DNA of 64,000 bases from NCBI RefSeq assembly GCF_900115755.1, contig NZ_FOXQ01000005.1:270505-334504 (forward strand), given 5' to 3'. This document shows positions 58,163-64,000 of this stretch, one piece after another. The translations under genes and the position numbers were made by a program. This DNA is from Parafilimonas terrae. Lineage in GTDB: Bacteria > Bacteroidota > Bacteroidia > Chitinophagales > Chitinophagaceae. How positions within the stretch are numbered: position 1 is the first letter of the stretch; each line of letters starts with the position of its first letter. Below the pieces are notes generated by a model. The model had not been told where the DNA came from. It searched no databases and saw only the letters and a list, made by a program, of their open reading frames with translations.

Positions 58163-58245
58163 TTGTGAGTGGTGAATGGTCAGTTGTGAGTGTTAGAAGC
58201 AAGACGTCTGTATTTTACGCACATCTCACTATTCACCACTCACAA
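58163..58245. repeat. Long imperfect inverted repeat downstream of recQ
   Basis: TTGTGAGTGGTGAAT (left arm, from 58163) pairs with ATTCACCACTCACAA (right arm, to 58245); the arms continue with partial match toward a loop of about 30 nt. It looks like a REP/MITE-type dispersed palindrome. Its copy number cannot be judged from one window. Confidence 0.7.
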
Positions 58246-58275
58246 ATCCAACACTAAATATTTTCATTCTTTGTG

Positions 58276-58313
58276 CAGAAGCCTGTGGTTTTAAAACGCA
58301 GGCTTCTGTTTTT
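58276..58313 (+). terminator. Intrinsic terminator after recQ
   Basis: CAGAAGCCTG and CAGGCTTCTG form a 10-bp stem with a 13-nt loop, followed by TTTTT. It also precedes the lipoprotein gene on the same strand. Confidence 0.88.
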
Positions 58314-58358
58314 ATGATATCATATTATAAACATAAATTAGTGCATCGGTGTAATTAT

Positions 58359-59021
58359 ATGGAACACAGCTTATTTAAAGTTTTTCTTCTATTCTTGTTT
58401 TCTGCCTGTGCCGGCAATGCTTCAGATGATAAAACAAATCCCTCTTTACCTTCCTTCACAGACAGTTCATTAACAATAACAAAAGACACTTTGAAAATTA
58501 CTTATGATACTATCTTATATCCCTTTTTAGATTCTTCATACAACCTTGCACTTCATGTGTTTAACACAAAGAGTTATAATGAAAAAGAAAGCAATTCGAC
58601 TATAACATTCAACCACACCCGTAATAACAAAACAGAAATGTTATTTCAGGATTCTGTTTATTGCATGAGTGCCCTTATTGAATGGAAAGACTTTAATAAC
58701 GATAATAATAAGGACGTCTTAATTTTTTACTCAACCGGCGCAAGAGCAAATCCAACTTATCATCTTTATTTGGTTGACACAACAGAACATAAACTTACCT
58801 ATGTAAAAAGGTTTGAGGATTTGCCAAATCCTGAATTTGATTCAAACAATAATATTATTTACAGTTCAGCATTACACGGCGTACGGGTTATTACTTCATT
58901 TTATAAGATCAATTCACAAAACCAACTGGTTAATCTTGGGCATTCTATTGACACCGATTTTGGTGACTCGGTGGAGTTTGATAGAGCACTTAAGGAAGTT
59001 TTAAAAGAGCAAAGAAAATAG
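58359..59021 (+). CDS. Hypothetical lipoprotein with FG-GAP-like Ca site
   Basis: 220 residues from the ATG at 58359 (MEHSLFKVFLLFLFSAC), a signal peptide ending in a lipobox Cys near residue 17. The central segment DFNNDNNKD is a DxNxDxxxD calcium-loop-like motif of FG-GAP/VCBS type. Mature part otherwise unknown. An upstream in-frame start (58314) would add a Tyr/His-rich tail and is less likely. Confidence 0.75.
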   Translation: MEHSLFKVFLLFLFSACAGNASDDKTNPSLPSFTDSSLTITKDTLKITYDTILYPFLDSSYNLALHVFNTKSYNEKESNSTITFNHTRNNKTEMLFQDSVYCMSALIEWKDFNNDNNKDVLIFYSTGARANPTYHLYLVDTTEHKLTYVKRFEDLPNPEFDSNNNIIYSSALHGVRVITSFYKINSQNQLVNLGHSIDTDFGDSVEFDRALKEVLKEQRK

Positions 59022-59510
59022 CGAATGCCGGTAAAGCACCCCATGTAACTAAGCAATGTGGCAATTAAAGGACAGTATATTTAGTTTTTTATTTTTCTGA
59101 TGGAAGTAAAAGACCAGGCAGGGCATTTCTTTTTATCCTTTAAAAAAATTTTCTTCCGGTGATTGTAATTTTTAAAAAAAGCTTTTACTTTATACTTCCA
59201 TATTGATTTTTTTAACCAGCAGAGCCAGTACAAAAACGATAGCTTAAATTAGAACCAGAACCCGGACTTAAGATTATACCATCAGCATTAAAACATCAAT
59301 AGGCGAAACTTGCGGAAACATAACCAGGCGTTGCGGGATTGCAACCGGATTGTTGGAAAAGGCACTTCGCAAGAGCTTCACGGAAAAGGGTTTTGTTTAA
59401 GCTGTTCTCAAATACTCATGTTGCTTTTAAAAAGGAGTGTCCTCTTTTTAAATTAAACAATATTGCGTTATTTTATAGTGCAAATTTTTTAATCCGTAAA
59501 AACTTAATCC
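59022..59510. other. Intergenic region before the recombinase, 489 bp
   Basis: No gene recognised. A near-perfect inverted repeat TTTAAAAAGGA (59426-59436) with TCCTCTTTTTAAA is the only clear structure and may be a terminator or a control site of the recombinase. A frame of about 70 codons here starts in random-looking sequence and is rejected. Confidence 0.5.
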
Positions 59511-60695
59511 GTGGCCGCCCTTACCTACAAGATTGTTTTACACAGAAGTAAAAGCTGCATTCTGGTACAGTTTGAAGTTAACAATGCATGGAACAAAAGA
59601 ATACAAGCTGTGCCGGGTGCAAAATGGAGCAAAACGCTGAGAGGCTGGACGATACCAGACACGCCTGAAAACCGCAGTAAATGCGGTTTTAAATTGAATG
59701 ATGTTGTATTGAAAGAACAGGTTGCCCCTCTGCCTGAAAAACCCGTTTCGCCAAAAGTTACCAAAGAAGCCTTATGCCTTATAAGTGAGGAAAACAAACG
59801 GGAAATGCAAAAATTTTTAGAACAGCTTACTTTAAAAACCTACAGCCCATCAACCATACGAACATACAGAAACGAATTTGCGCAATTATTACAAGCCCTT
59901 CGCCTGCATAATGTGCAGGCTCTGCAGCCTGCGCAACTGCAACGTTATTTGCTGTGGTGTATTAAAAACGGTTTAAAAGAAAACAGTGTACACAGCAGGC
60001 TTAATGCACTAAAATTTTATTTTGAGCAGGTGTTGCACCGGGATAAATTCTTTTTTGAAATACCAAGGCCAAAAAAACCAGCACAGTTGCCCAAAATTTT
60101 AAATGAAACTGAGCTTAAGAGAATGTTTGCTTCTCTCAACAATATTAAGCATAAGGCTATTTTGTTTACTGCTTACAGTGCAGGTTTAAGAGTAAGTGAA
60201 GCTGTGAAACTAAGGATACAGGATATAGACAGCAAACGGATGGAGATTTTTGTACAGCGCGCCAAAGGCAAAAAAGACCGGGTTGTAAATTTAAGTCCGT
60301 TGGTGCTTGACGTATTAAGGCAATATATGCTTTTGCAAAAGCCAAGGCCTGTATATTATCTTTTTACAAATCCGGATGGAAGCAGCCCGTATAGTGAAAG
60401 AAGCGCCCAGAAAATTTTTCAAATGGCACGGAATGCTGCGGGAATACATAAAGATGTAAGCTTTCATAGCCTGCGGCACAGCTTTGCCACACATTTGCTT
60501 GAAAAAGGTATTGATGTGAAGTATATTAAAGAGTTGTTAGGTCATTTTGATATACGCACCACCGAAAGGTATTTACATGTAAGCAAAGAAAAGCTGGTAA
60601 ATATTGTAAGTCCGCTTGACAGTTTGTATGAAGAAGAAAAGCAGTTGTGGATTACCGACACTAACAATACAAAAAAGCGAAAAGAAGGGCATTGA
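59511..60695 (+). CDS. Tyrosine recombinase/integrase with N-terminal extension
   Basis: 394 residues, GTG start at 59511. Catalytic set: Arg227 (SAGLRVSE), Lys near 252-255 (AKGKKDR), His319 and Arg322 (FHSLRHSFATHLL), His345 (LLGHFD) and Tyr354 (TTERYLHV). A SAM-like core-binding domain is at 95-180. The first 65 residues (QAVPGAKWSKTLRGWTIPDT) form an added domain resembling a HARP-type fold. The C-terminal half resembles IntI and XerD, but the IntI-specific insertion between the Lys and His-Arg boxes is absent. It is followed directly, in the same direction, by palindrome-bounded cassettes. Confidence 0.94.
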   Translation: MAALTYKIVLHRSKSCILVQFEVNNAWNKRIQAVPGAKWSKTLRGWTIPDTPENRSKCGFKLNDVVLKEQVAPLPEKPVSPKVTKEALCLISEENKREMQKFLEQLTLKTYSPSTIRTYRNEFAQLLQALRLHNVQALQPAQLQRYLLWCIKNGLKENSVHSRLNALKFYFEQVLHRDKFFFEIPRPKKPAQLPKILNETELKRMFASLNNIKHKAILFTAYSAGLRVSEAVKLRIQDIDSKRMEIFVQRAKGKKDRVVNLSPLVLDVLRQYMLLQKPRPVYYLFTNPDGSSPYSERSAQKIFQMARNAAGIHKDVSFHSLRHSFATHLLEKGIDVKYIKELLGHFDIRTTERYLHVSKEKLVNIVSPLDSLYEEEKQLWITDTNNTKKRKEGH

Positions 60696-60699
60696 TTTT

Positions 60700-60757
60700 C
60701 AACGCAAATTTTTTTTTTGTGAATGCGTACTATTCGGTAATATTGGTGTTAGCGGCA
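60700..60757 (+). other. attI-like junction at the 3' side of the recombinase
   Basis: GTTAGCGGCA at 60748-60757 opens the first cassette. It is the exact reverse complement of TGCCGCTAAC, the first core of the palindrome that ends this cassette (62826-62835). Left of the G|TT position there is no long palindrome, as expected for an integron primary site rather than a cassette-borne site. A T-run at 60710-60719 precedes it. The left boundary is unknown. Confidence 0.6.
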
Positions 60758-60777
60758 ATGGTAGCGGACACTCTCTA

Positions 60778-61338
60778 ATGAAACAATCATTTCTTATTAT
60801 ATTGACCCTTCTAACTCTTAACTGCTTTGGGACAACCACCAAAGTGACGAGAGTTATTGACGGCGACACCTTTGAAACTGAAACAGGAGAAAAGGTTAGA
60901 CTTGTTGGTATTAATGCTCCTGAGATAAGAGACATATTTGGCGAAGAAGCAAAGCAACACCTAATTAGTTTAATCGAAAATAAAACTGTTGATTTGGAAG
61001 CCGACCATATTTCAAGCGACCGAGACAGATACGGCAGACTTTTACGATATGTAATTTTAAACAATACCGATATAAATAAACAAATGGTTCTTGACGGCTA
61101 CGCCTTTGCATATTTAAAATATCATTTTGACAAAGAAGAAGAATATAAACAAGCTGAATTATTTTCAAAACAAGAAAACAAAGGCATATGGAATAACCAA
61201 CAGAGCGAAGCAATTAAAAAAGAACAGGCGAAAAATGATAATAATATTTTCTCTTACTTCACTTTTAAAAATGTTATAGTAACTGCATCGGTGCTTCTAT
61301 TACTAATTGCTGGAATTTATTACTACTATAAAAAATGA
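60778..61338 (+). CDS. Secreted thermonuclease-like (SNase) protein with C-terminal membrane helix
   Basis: 186 residues from the ATG at 60778; earlier in-frame codons run through the recombination site and the recombinase end and are not coding here. A signal peptide (KQSFLIILTLLTLNCFG) precedes an SNase domain: VIDGDTFET, KVRLVGINAPE with the Arg and Asp ligands, a GEEAKQHL Glu, and DRYGRLLRYV with the second catalytic Arg. It ends in a hydrophobic helix (VIVTASVLLLLIAGIYYYYKK), so it is a membrane-anchored nuclease facing the periplasm. It overlaps the next gene by 4 bp (ATGA). Confidence 0.9.
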   Translation: MKQSFLIILTLLTLNCFGTTTKVTRVIDGDTFETETGEKVRLVGINAPEIRDIFGEEAKQHLISLIENKTVDLEADHISSDRDRYGRLLRYVILNNTDINKQMVLDGYAFAYLKYHFDKEEEYKQAELFSKQENKGIWNNQQSEAIKKEQAKNDNNIFSYFTFKNVIVTASVLLLLIAGIYYYYKK

Positions 61339-62429
61339 TAGCTGCTAATAATAAAGCTTTCAACGAAATTTTTTTGACGGAAATCAGCAAATTTGATAGC
61401 CGCAAATACGCTTATGATACTTTCTTTAATTGCGACGAAAAGAGGTTTTCAAAAATTGCAAGACAATACGGAATTCAAAATGGTTCTGGCGCATTAAATT
61501 ATATGCTCAAAACCTTCTACTCATGGAAAAGTAATCATGTTAGACCAAACGGAAGTTCAAGTTATAACATCGTCGCAAGCACTGCAGCGACTTTTACAAT
61601 TGAAGAAAAATTTATTGAGGCATATACACAACTTGCAAAACATATAAAACATAGCTTTCCTAAAAAAATTGAACTTAAGGACGTTAATCAAACATTCTCC
61701 ACAATATTGACAAATATTGAAACTTTTAATCTTGAAAAAACAAGTTATTATTCAAGATACATTTACAAAGGCGACGAATTAGAAAATTATCAAGAGTATG
61801 TAAAACGAATTTTTGAGTTTTACACAAAAATGATATTTGAAAATTTAAACAATGACATTCCGTTATTTAAAAAAACCTATACTGATGTAAATACTGCATT
61901 TCTTGAAATAAAATTCAATACCTATTTGTATAATATTGAAATAAACATACAAGGAATAGCAAAAAAAATATTTGCAATAAAGAAAGTATTCGACTTGCCA
62001 CATCCAATTTCTTATGAAGAATTAATTAATGACAACCTCTCAGATTTTTCACTTGAACAAATTACAGAAATTGCAAAAGCTAATAACACAACTAAAATAG
62101 ATGCTTTCTTAACTGAATTCGAGATTGGAAAAATTGTCGATAAAAAGAAAGAAATTGAAAATTCAAAAAGGAGCGGCAACATTCAATATACTCTCAAAAG
62201 TAATAGTGGGATTTTAACTATCAATTTGCGGATTTTATCACCAACAGAAAAACTATTGATTGCTTTAAGAATATTATTATTTATTGCCGCGGCTGCATCG
62301 CTTATTTATTACTGCTTCTTTTTTACACAATCATATTTTATCTTTATTGTTGGTCTATTTGTTTCTTCGTTTCTAATATCGCCTATTTATGACAATATTG
62401 TAAAACTTTTTAAGGATACTTTTAAATAA
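61335..62429 (+). CDS. Hypothetical protein with two C-terminal membrane helices
   Basis: 364 residues; mostly hydrophilic and helical, with a C-terminal membrane hairpin (LLIALRILLFIAAAASLIYYC, FIFIVGLFVSSFLISPIY). No recognised domain. Its start overlaps the SNase stop and its stop is 6 bp before the next gene, so three genes form one operon in cassette 1. AT-rich, with frequent GAC/AAA codons unlike the core genes. Confidence 0.75.
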   Translation: MIAANNKAFNEIFLTEISKFDSRKYAYDTFFNCDEKRFSKIARQYGIQNGSGALNYMLKTFYSWKSNHVRPNGSSSYNIVASTAATFTIEEKFIEAYTQLAKHIKHSFPKKIELKDVNQTFSTILTNIETFNLEKTSYYSRYIYKGDELENYQEYVKRIFEFYTKMIFENLNNDIPLFKKTYTDVNTAFLEIKFNTYLYNIEINIQGIAKKIFAIKKVFDLPHPISYEELINDNLSDFSLEQITEIAKANNTTKIDAFLTEFEIGKIVDKKKEIENSKRSGNIQYTLKSNSGILTINLRILSPTEKLLIALRILLFIAAAASLIYYCFFFTQSYFIFIVGLFVSSFLISPIYDNIVKLFKDTFK

Positions 62430-62435
62430 TAAACA

Positions 62436-62801
62436 ATGGAAGAAAATAACAAACTCCAAAAATTTGACCTCGATGCTCTTCCTGCTTTTTTTAAAGATTT
62501 GACGGAGGAACAACAAAAGGCATATTTAGAAAAACTCGCTAATGATAATGCCGATTTAAAAAAGTATGCGAATGAAAAAATAATTGATAGTAAAGTCGCT
62601 GAAAGAGATATGGTTACTGACATAGAATTTCTGAAACAGGTTGAGACAGAAGGAAAGGTAATTAAAGTGAAACGAAAGTATAGAACTGGTTCAGGAGAAA
62701 TGGATATAAACATCAGTGGTGGCGACAAAAAATTTATTATTCCAATATTAGTTGTCATTGGTATAATAATTATTGCAATGCTTTTCATCTTATTTCGATA
62801 A
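62436..62801 (+). CDS. Small hypothetical protein with a C-terminal membrane helix
   Basis: 121 residues. The first 90 are charged and helical (LPAFFKDLTEEQQKAYLEKL), then a Gly-rich segment (ISGGDKKF) and one C-terminal membrane helix (FIIPILVVIGIIIIAMLFILF). Not a known family. It is the last gene of cassette 1; the terminal palindrome begins 24 bp after its stop. Confidence 0.75.
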   Translation: MEENNKLQKFDLDALPAFFKDLTEEQQKAYLEKLANDNADLKKYANEKIIDSKVAERDMVTDIEFLKQVETEGKVIKVKRKYRTGSGEMDINISGGDKKFIIPILVVIGIIIIAMLFILFR

Positions 62802-62825
62802 TGGACATCGAAGGACAAAACCACA

Positions 62826-63031
62826 TGCCGCTAACAAGGGTATTGCCAAAATGCAGGCTGACGTAACGTGTCTTTCGACTTTTTGTTTTTTAATTTAGCA
62901 GTAGTTCCAGCTCGACATTATAAATTTAGCTAAGTGCAAACCATCAACTTTAAAATATAAATTTGGCTTCAGTCGCCGGGCTTGACGGAATTCTATTTCC
63001 TGCACTTCGGCAATACTTTTCCGTTATGGGC
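62826..63031 (+). repeat. attC-like recombination site between cassettes 1 and 2 (206 bp)
   Basis: Outer cores are TGCCGCTAAC (62826-62835) and GTTATGGGC (63023-63031). Inner arms: GTATTGCCAAAATGCAGG (62840-62857) pairs with 62999-63016 at 16 of 18 positions. The loop between arms is about 140 bp and T-rich (CGACTTTTTGTTTTTTAATTT). The layout R''-L''-loop-L'-R' and the length fit long Vibrio-type attC sites. No protein gene lies inside; a longer frame of the next gene runs through the right arm and is not real. Confidence 0.8.
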
Positions 63032-63907
63032 AAGCGTAGAGCGACACGAACCGAACAAAACAGACATTAAGGAAATGGGATTTTTGACAAAATTATTTAG
63101 AGACAAGAAAACGAAAAGTGAACCGACACAACCAATGACGACTGAATATTTTATTGACATTGACCCAATATCAAATTCTTTTTCTATAGCATTCAAAGAC
63201 TTTTATCAAAATCATTTCGTTGACGCATTTGAACTTTCTAGGGGCGATGTAGACACTTACTTTTATGACGCAATGACAACTGAAGAAAAAGAAATTGCGA
63301 AAAGACTAATCCGACAAAATTTAAAATTAAGACAAGCTCACCTTTTTAAAGCAGCAGGAATTTTAAAAGATGCTGAAGCTTTACCAATCTTATATGAACA
63401 GTTAAACAGCAATTCAGACCTAAGTTGGCGGTTGACAATTGGACAAGCAATTTGGCGACTAAACCGTGATGAAATCTATGGTGACCTTTTAAAACAATTA
63501 AAAAAATATCCGTCTGACACAATGAGAGAAGCGCATTTCGACCAAGTAACGGACTTGAAAAATGAAGAAAGTATTGAAATGCTGTTTGATTATTTAAATG
63601 ACAAAAGTGGACTTGTAAGAACAATGACAATTTCTAAGTTAAATTATATTTTAGCAGGACAATATGAAGAAAAACCAAAGTTTGACAAAGACTATTTTTT
63701 GGACAAACAAAACGACAAAGAATTGAAGAGAGAATTACTTGACAAACTAAAAAACATTGACGATTGACAAGAACGCCAGCCCATAACACGGGTTTTGCGT
63801 CAGGCGGGTTGACGTGCAAAATTCAACGGCAGTTTTTCAATTGAACTTTAGTAATAATATCGGCTTTTGTGCTTCGATTACCCGTCCGAACGCAAAGCCC
63901 GGAAACG
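63024..63907 (+). mobile_element. Putative gene cassette 2 (one gene, 884 bp)
   Basis: Starts TTATGGGC after the G|TT at 63023/63024. Its terminal palindrome begins with GCCCATAAC (63779-63787), the exact reverse complement of its own start GTTATGGGC. The core that follows it (GTTACATGC) is unrelated and belongs to the next cassette. One gene in the same direction, with short non-coding ends, as in typical integron cassettes. Confidence 0.75.
63075..63767 (+). CDS. HEAT-repeat-like protein
   Basis: 230 residues from the ATG at 63075 (MGFLTKLFRDKK); an upstream start at 62982 would encode the attC-like site. Helical repeats with HEAT-like period: LRQAHLFKAAGILKDAEALPIL, WRLTIGQAIWRLNRDEIYGDLL and LVRTMTISKLNYIL. 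HEAT repeats act in protein binding. It is the only gene of cassette 2; role unknown. Confidence 0.78.
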   Translation: MGFLTKLFRDKKTKSEPTQPMTTEYFIDIDPISNSFSIAFKDFYQNHFVDAFELSRGDVDTYFYDAMTTEEKEIAKRLIRQNLKLRQAHLFKAAGILKDAEALPILYEQLNSNSDLSWRLTIGQAIWRLNRDEIYGDLLKQLKKYPSDTMREAHFDQVTDLKNEESIEMLFDYLNDKSGLVRTMTISKLNYILAGQYEEKPKFDKDYFLDKQNDKELKRELLDKLKNIDD

Positions 63908-63915
63908 TTACATGC
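63779..63915 (+). repeat. attC-like recombination site at the end of cassette 2 (137 bp)
   Basis: Outer cores GCCCATAAC (63779-63787) and GTTACATGC (63907-63915). Inner arms GGGTTTTGCGTCAGGCGGG (63790-63808) and CCCGTCCGAACGCAAAGCCC (63881-63900) pair with few mismatches. The right arm has a few extra bases (GGAAAC) next to the core. The loop is about 72 bp with T-rich parts. Same order as the site at 62826-63031 but with different arms, so the structure and not the sequence is conserved. Confidence 0.82.
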
Positions 63916-64000
63916 AAGCGGCCTGACAGTACGCTGTTCGACAGCTTGTAGTTTTATTCGACTTTTGTTTTTCAATTTTTTTGTTTTATTGCTTGGCTTC
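63908..64000 (+). mobile_element. Start of a third putative cassette (cut by window end)
   Basis: Begins TTACATGCAAGCGGCC after the core at 63907. The next 80 bp are non-coding with a TCGACTTTTGTTTTTCAATTT stretch resembling the loop of the 62826-63031 site. It may lead into another recombination site or gene. Prediction: its terminal core should read GCATGTAAC. Confidence 0.45.

Larger units (their letters stand above)
60749..63023 (+). mobile_element. Putative gene cassette 1 (three genes, 2,275 bp)
   Basis: The segment from TTAGCGGCA to the G at 63023 behaves as a unit: its own start and its own terminal palindrome share complementary cores (GTTAGCGGCA with TGCCGCTAAC), while the core across the junction (GTTATGGGC) is unrelated. 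It holds a nuclease gene and two genes for proteins with C-terminal membrane helices, all in the same direction. Codon use is AT-rich compared with the chromosome before the recombinase. Confidence 0.72.

Noticed and set aside
59339..59551. A 70-codon frame before the recombinase
   Set aside because: No start context, spans an inverted repeat and overlaps the recombinase start; no family.
59511..60695. Canonical IntI integrase
   Set aside because: No IntI-specific insertion between the Lys and His-x-x-Arg boxes, and an extra N-terminal domain is present.
60616..60777. An upstream extension of the SNase-like protein
   Set aside because: It overlaps the recombinase end and the recombination site; the signal peptide starts at 60778.
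62982..63074. An upstream extension of the HEAT-like protein
   Set aside because: It translates the right arm of the attC-like site; the ATG at 63075 opens the real protein.

Overview
The window looks like a chromosomal segment of a Bacteroidota bacterium, most likely family Chitinophagaceae. The evidence is AT-rich DNA, TonB-dependent and carboxypeptidase-regulatory-domain proteins, DUF4836, DUF2480, 2TM-domain and CsbD proteins, phylum-style promoters (TTTG, then TAnnTTTG), few Shine-Dalgarno sequences, and an Asp in place of the MurA active-site Cys. Most of it is ordinary core genome: envelope synthesis, RNA metabolism, NAD synthesis, peptidases, mnmG, ybeY and recQ. I found two tRNAs (Ala-GGC and Leu-CAG), no rRNA, no insertion sequence and no CRISPR array.

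Layout. 0-5 kb: an MBL hydrolase, a helical protein of unknown function, and a roughly 1.1 kb intergenic region made of three tandem copies of one unit. Each copy carries a promoter, a probable structured RNA of about 180 nt and its own terminator; murA follows. 5-8 kb: a likely cold/RNA group (RRM protein, DEAD-box helicase, cold-shock-domain protein). 8-12 kb: a FabH-like synthase, a decayed FtsX/MacB permease tail, a rubredoxin-MBL fusion, a START protein and a SufE homologue without its catalytic Cys. 12-17 kb: a minus-strand polysaccharide export and glycosyltransferase operon (Wzm, Wzt and two GT2 proteins). 17-25 kb: tRNA-Ala, fabF, a DUF4836 lipoprotein, UbiA-like and methyltransferase genes, a LuxE-like enzyme, tRNA-Leu and Dps. 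25-34 kb: an M3 peptidase, a second RRM protein, and a minus-strand row running from a TonB receptor to a winged-helix regulator. 34-44 kb: an S9 peptidase, mnmG, a CAP protein, ybeY, feoA, nadD, a chromate transporter and a 2OG oxygenase. 44-55 kb: PspC/PadR, a patatin, PpiD, nadA and sugar-nucleotide genes. 55-59 kb: recQ and a lipoprotein.

Two sites near mnmG each match the universal parS 16-mer at 15 of 16 positions. About 12 kb away, the region between ppiD and nadA has DnaA-box-like sequences beside an AT-rich stretch. Together they make this segment a candidate origin-proximal region; this is inference.

The most striking feature is the right end (59.5-64 kb). A tyrosine recombinase without the IntI-specific insertion is followed, in the same direction, by what reads as an integron-like cassette array. 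A 2.3 kb three-gene cassette and a 0.9 kb one-gene cassette are separated by long imperfect palindromes of 206 and 137 bp. For both complete cassettes, the first 8-9 bases after a G|TT junction are the exact reverse complement of the first core of that cassette's own terminal palindrome. They do not match the core facing them across the junction. That is the signature of integron cassettes and is visible directly in the sequence. The array runs off the window, so its size is unknown.
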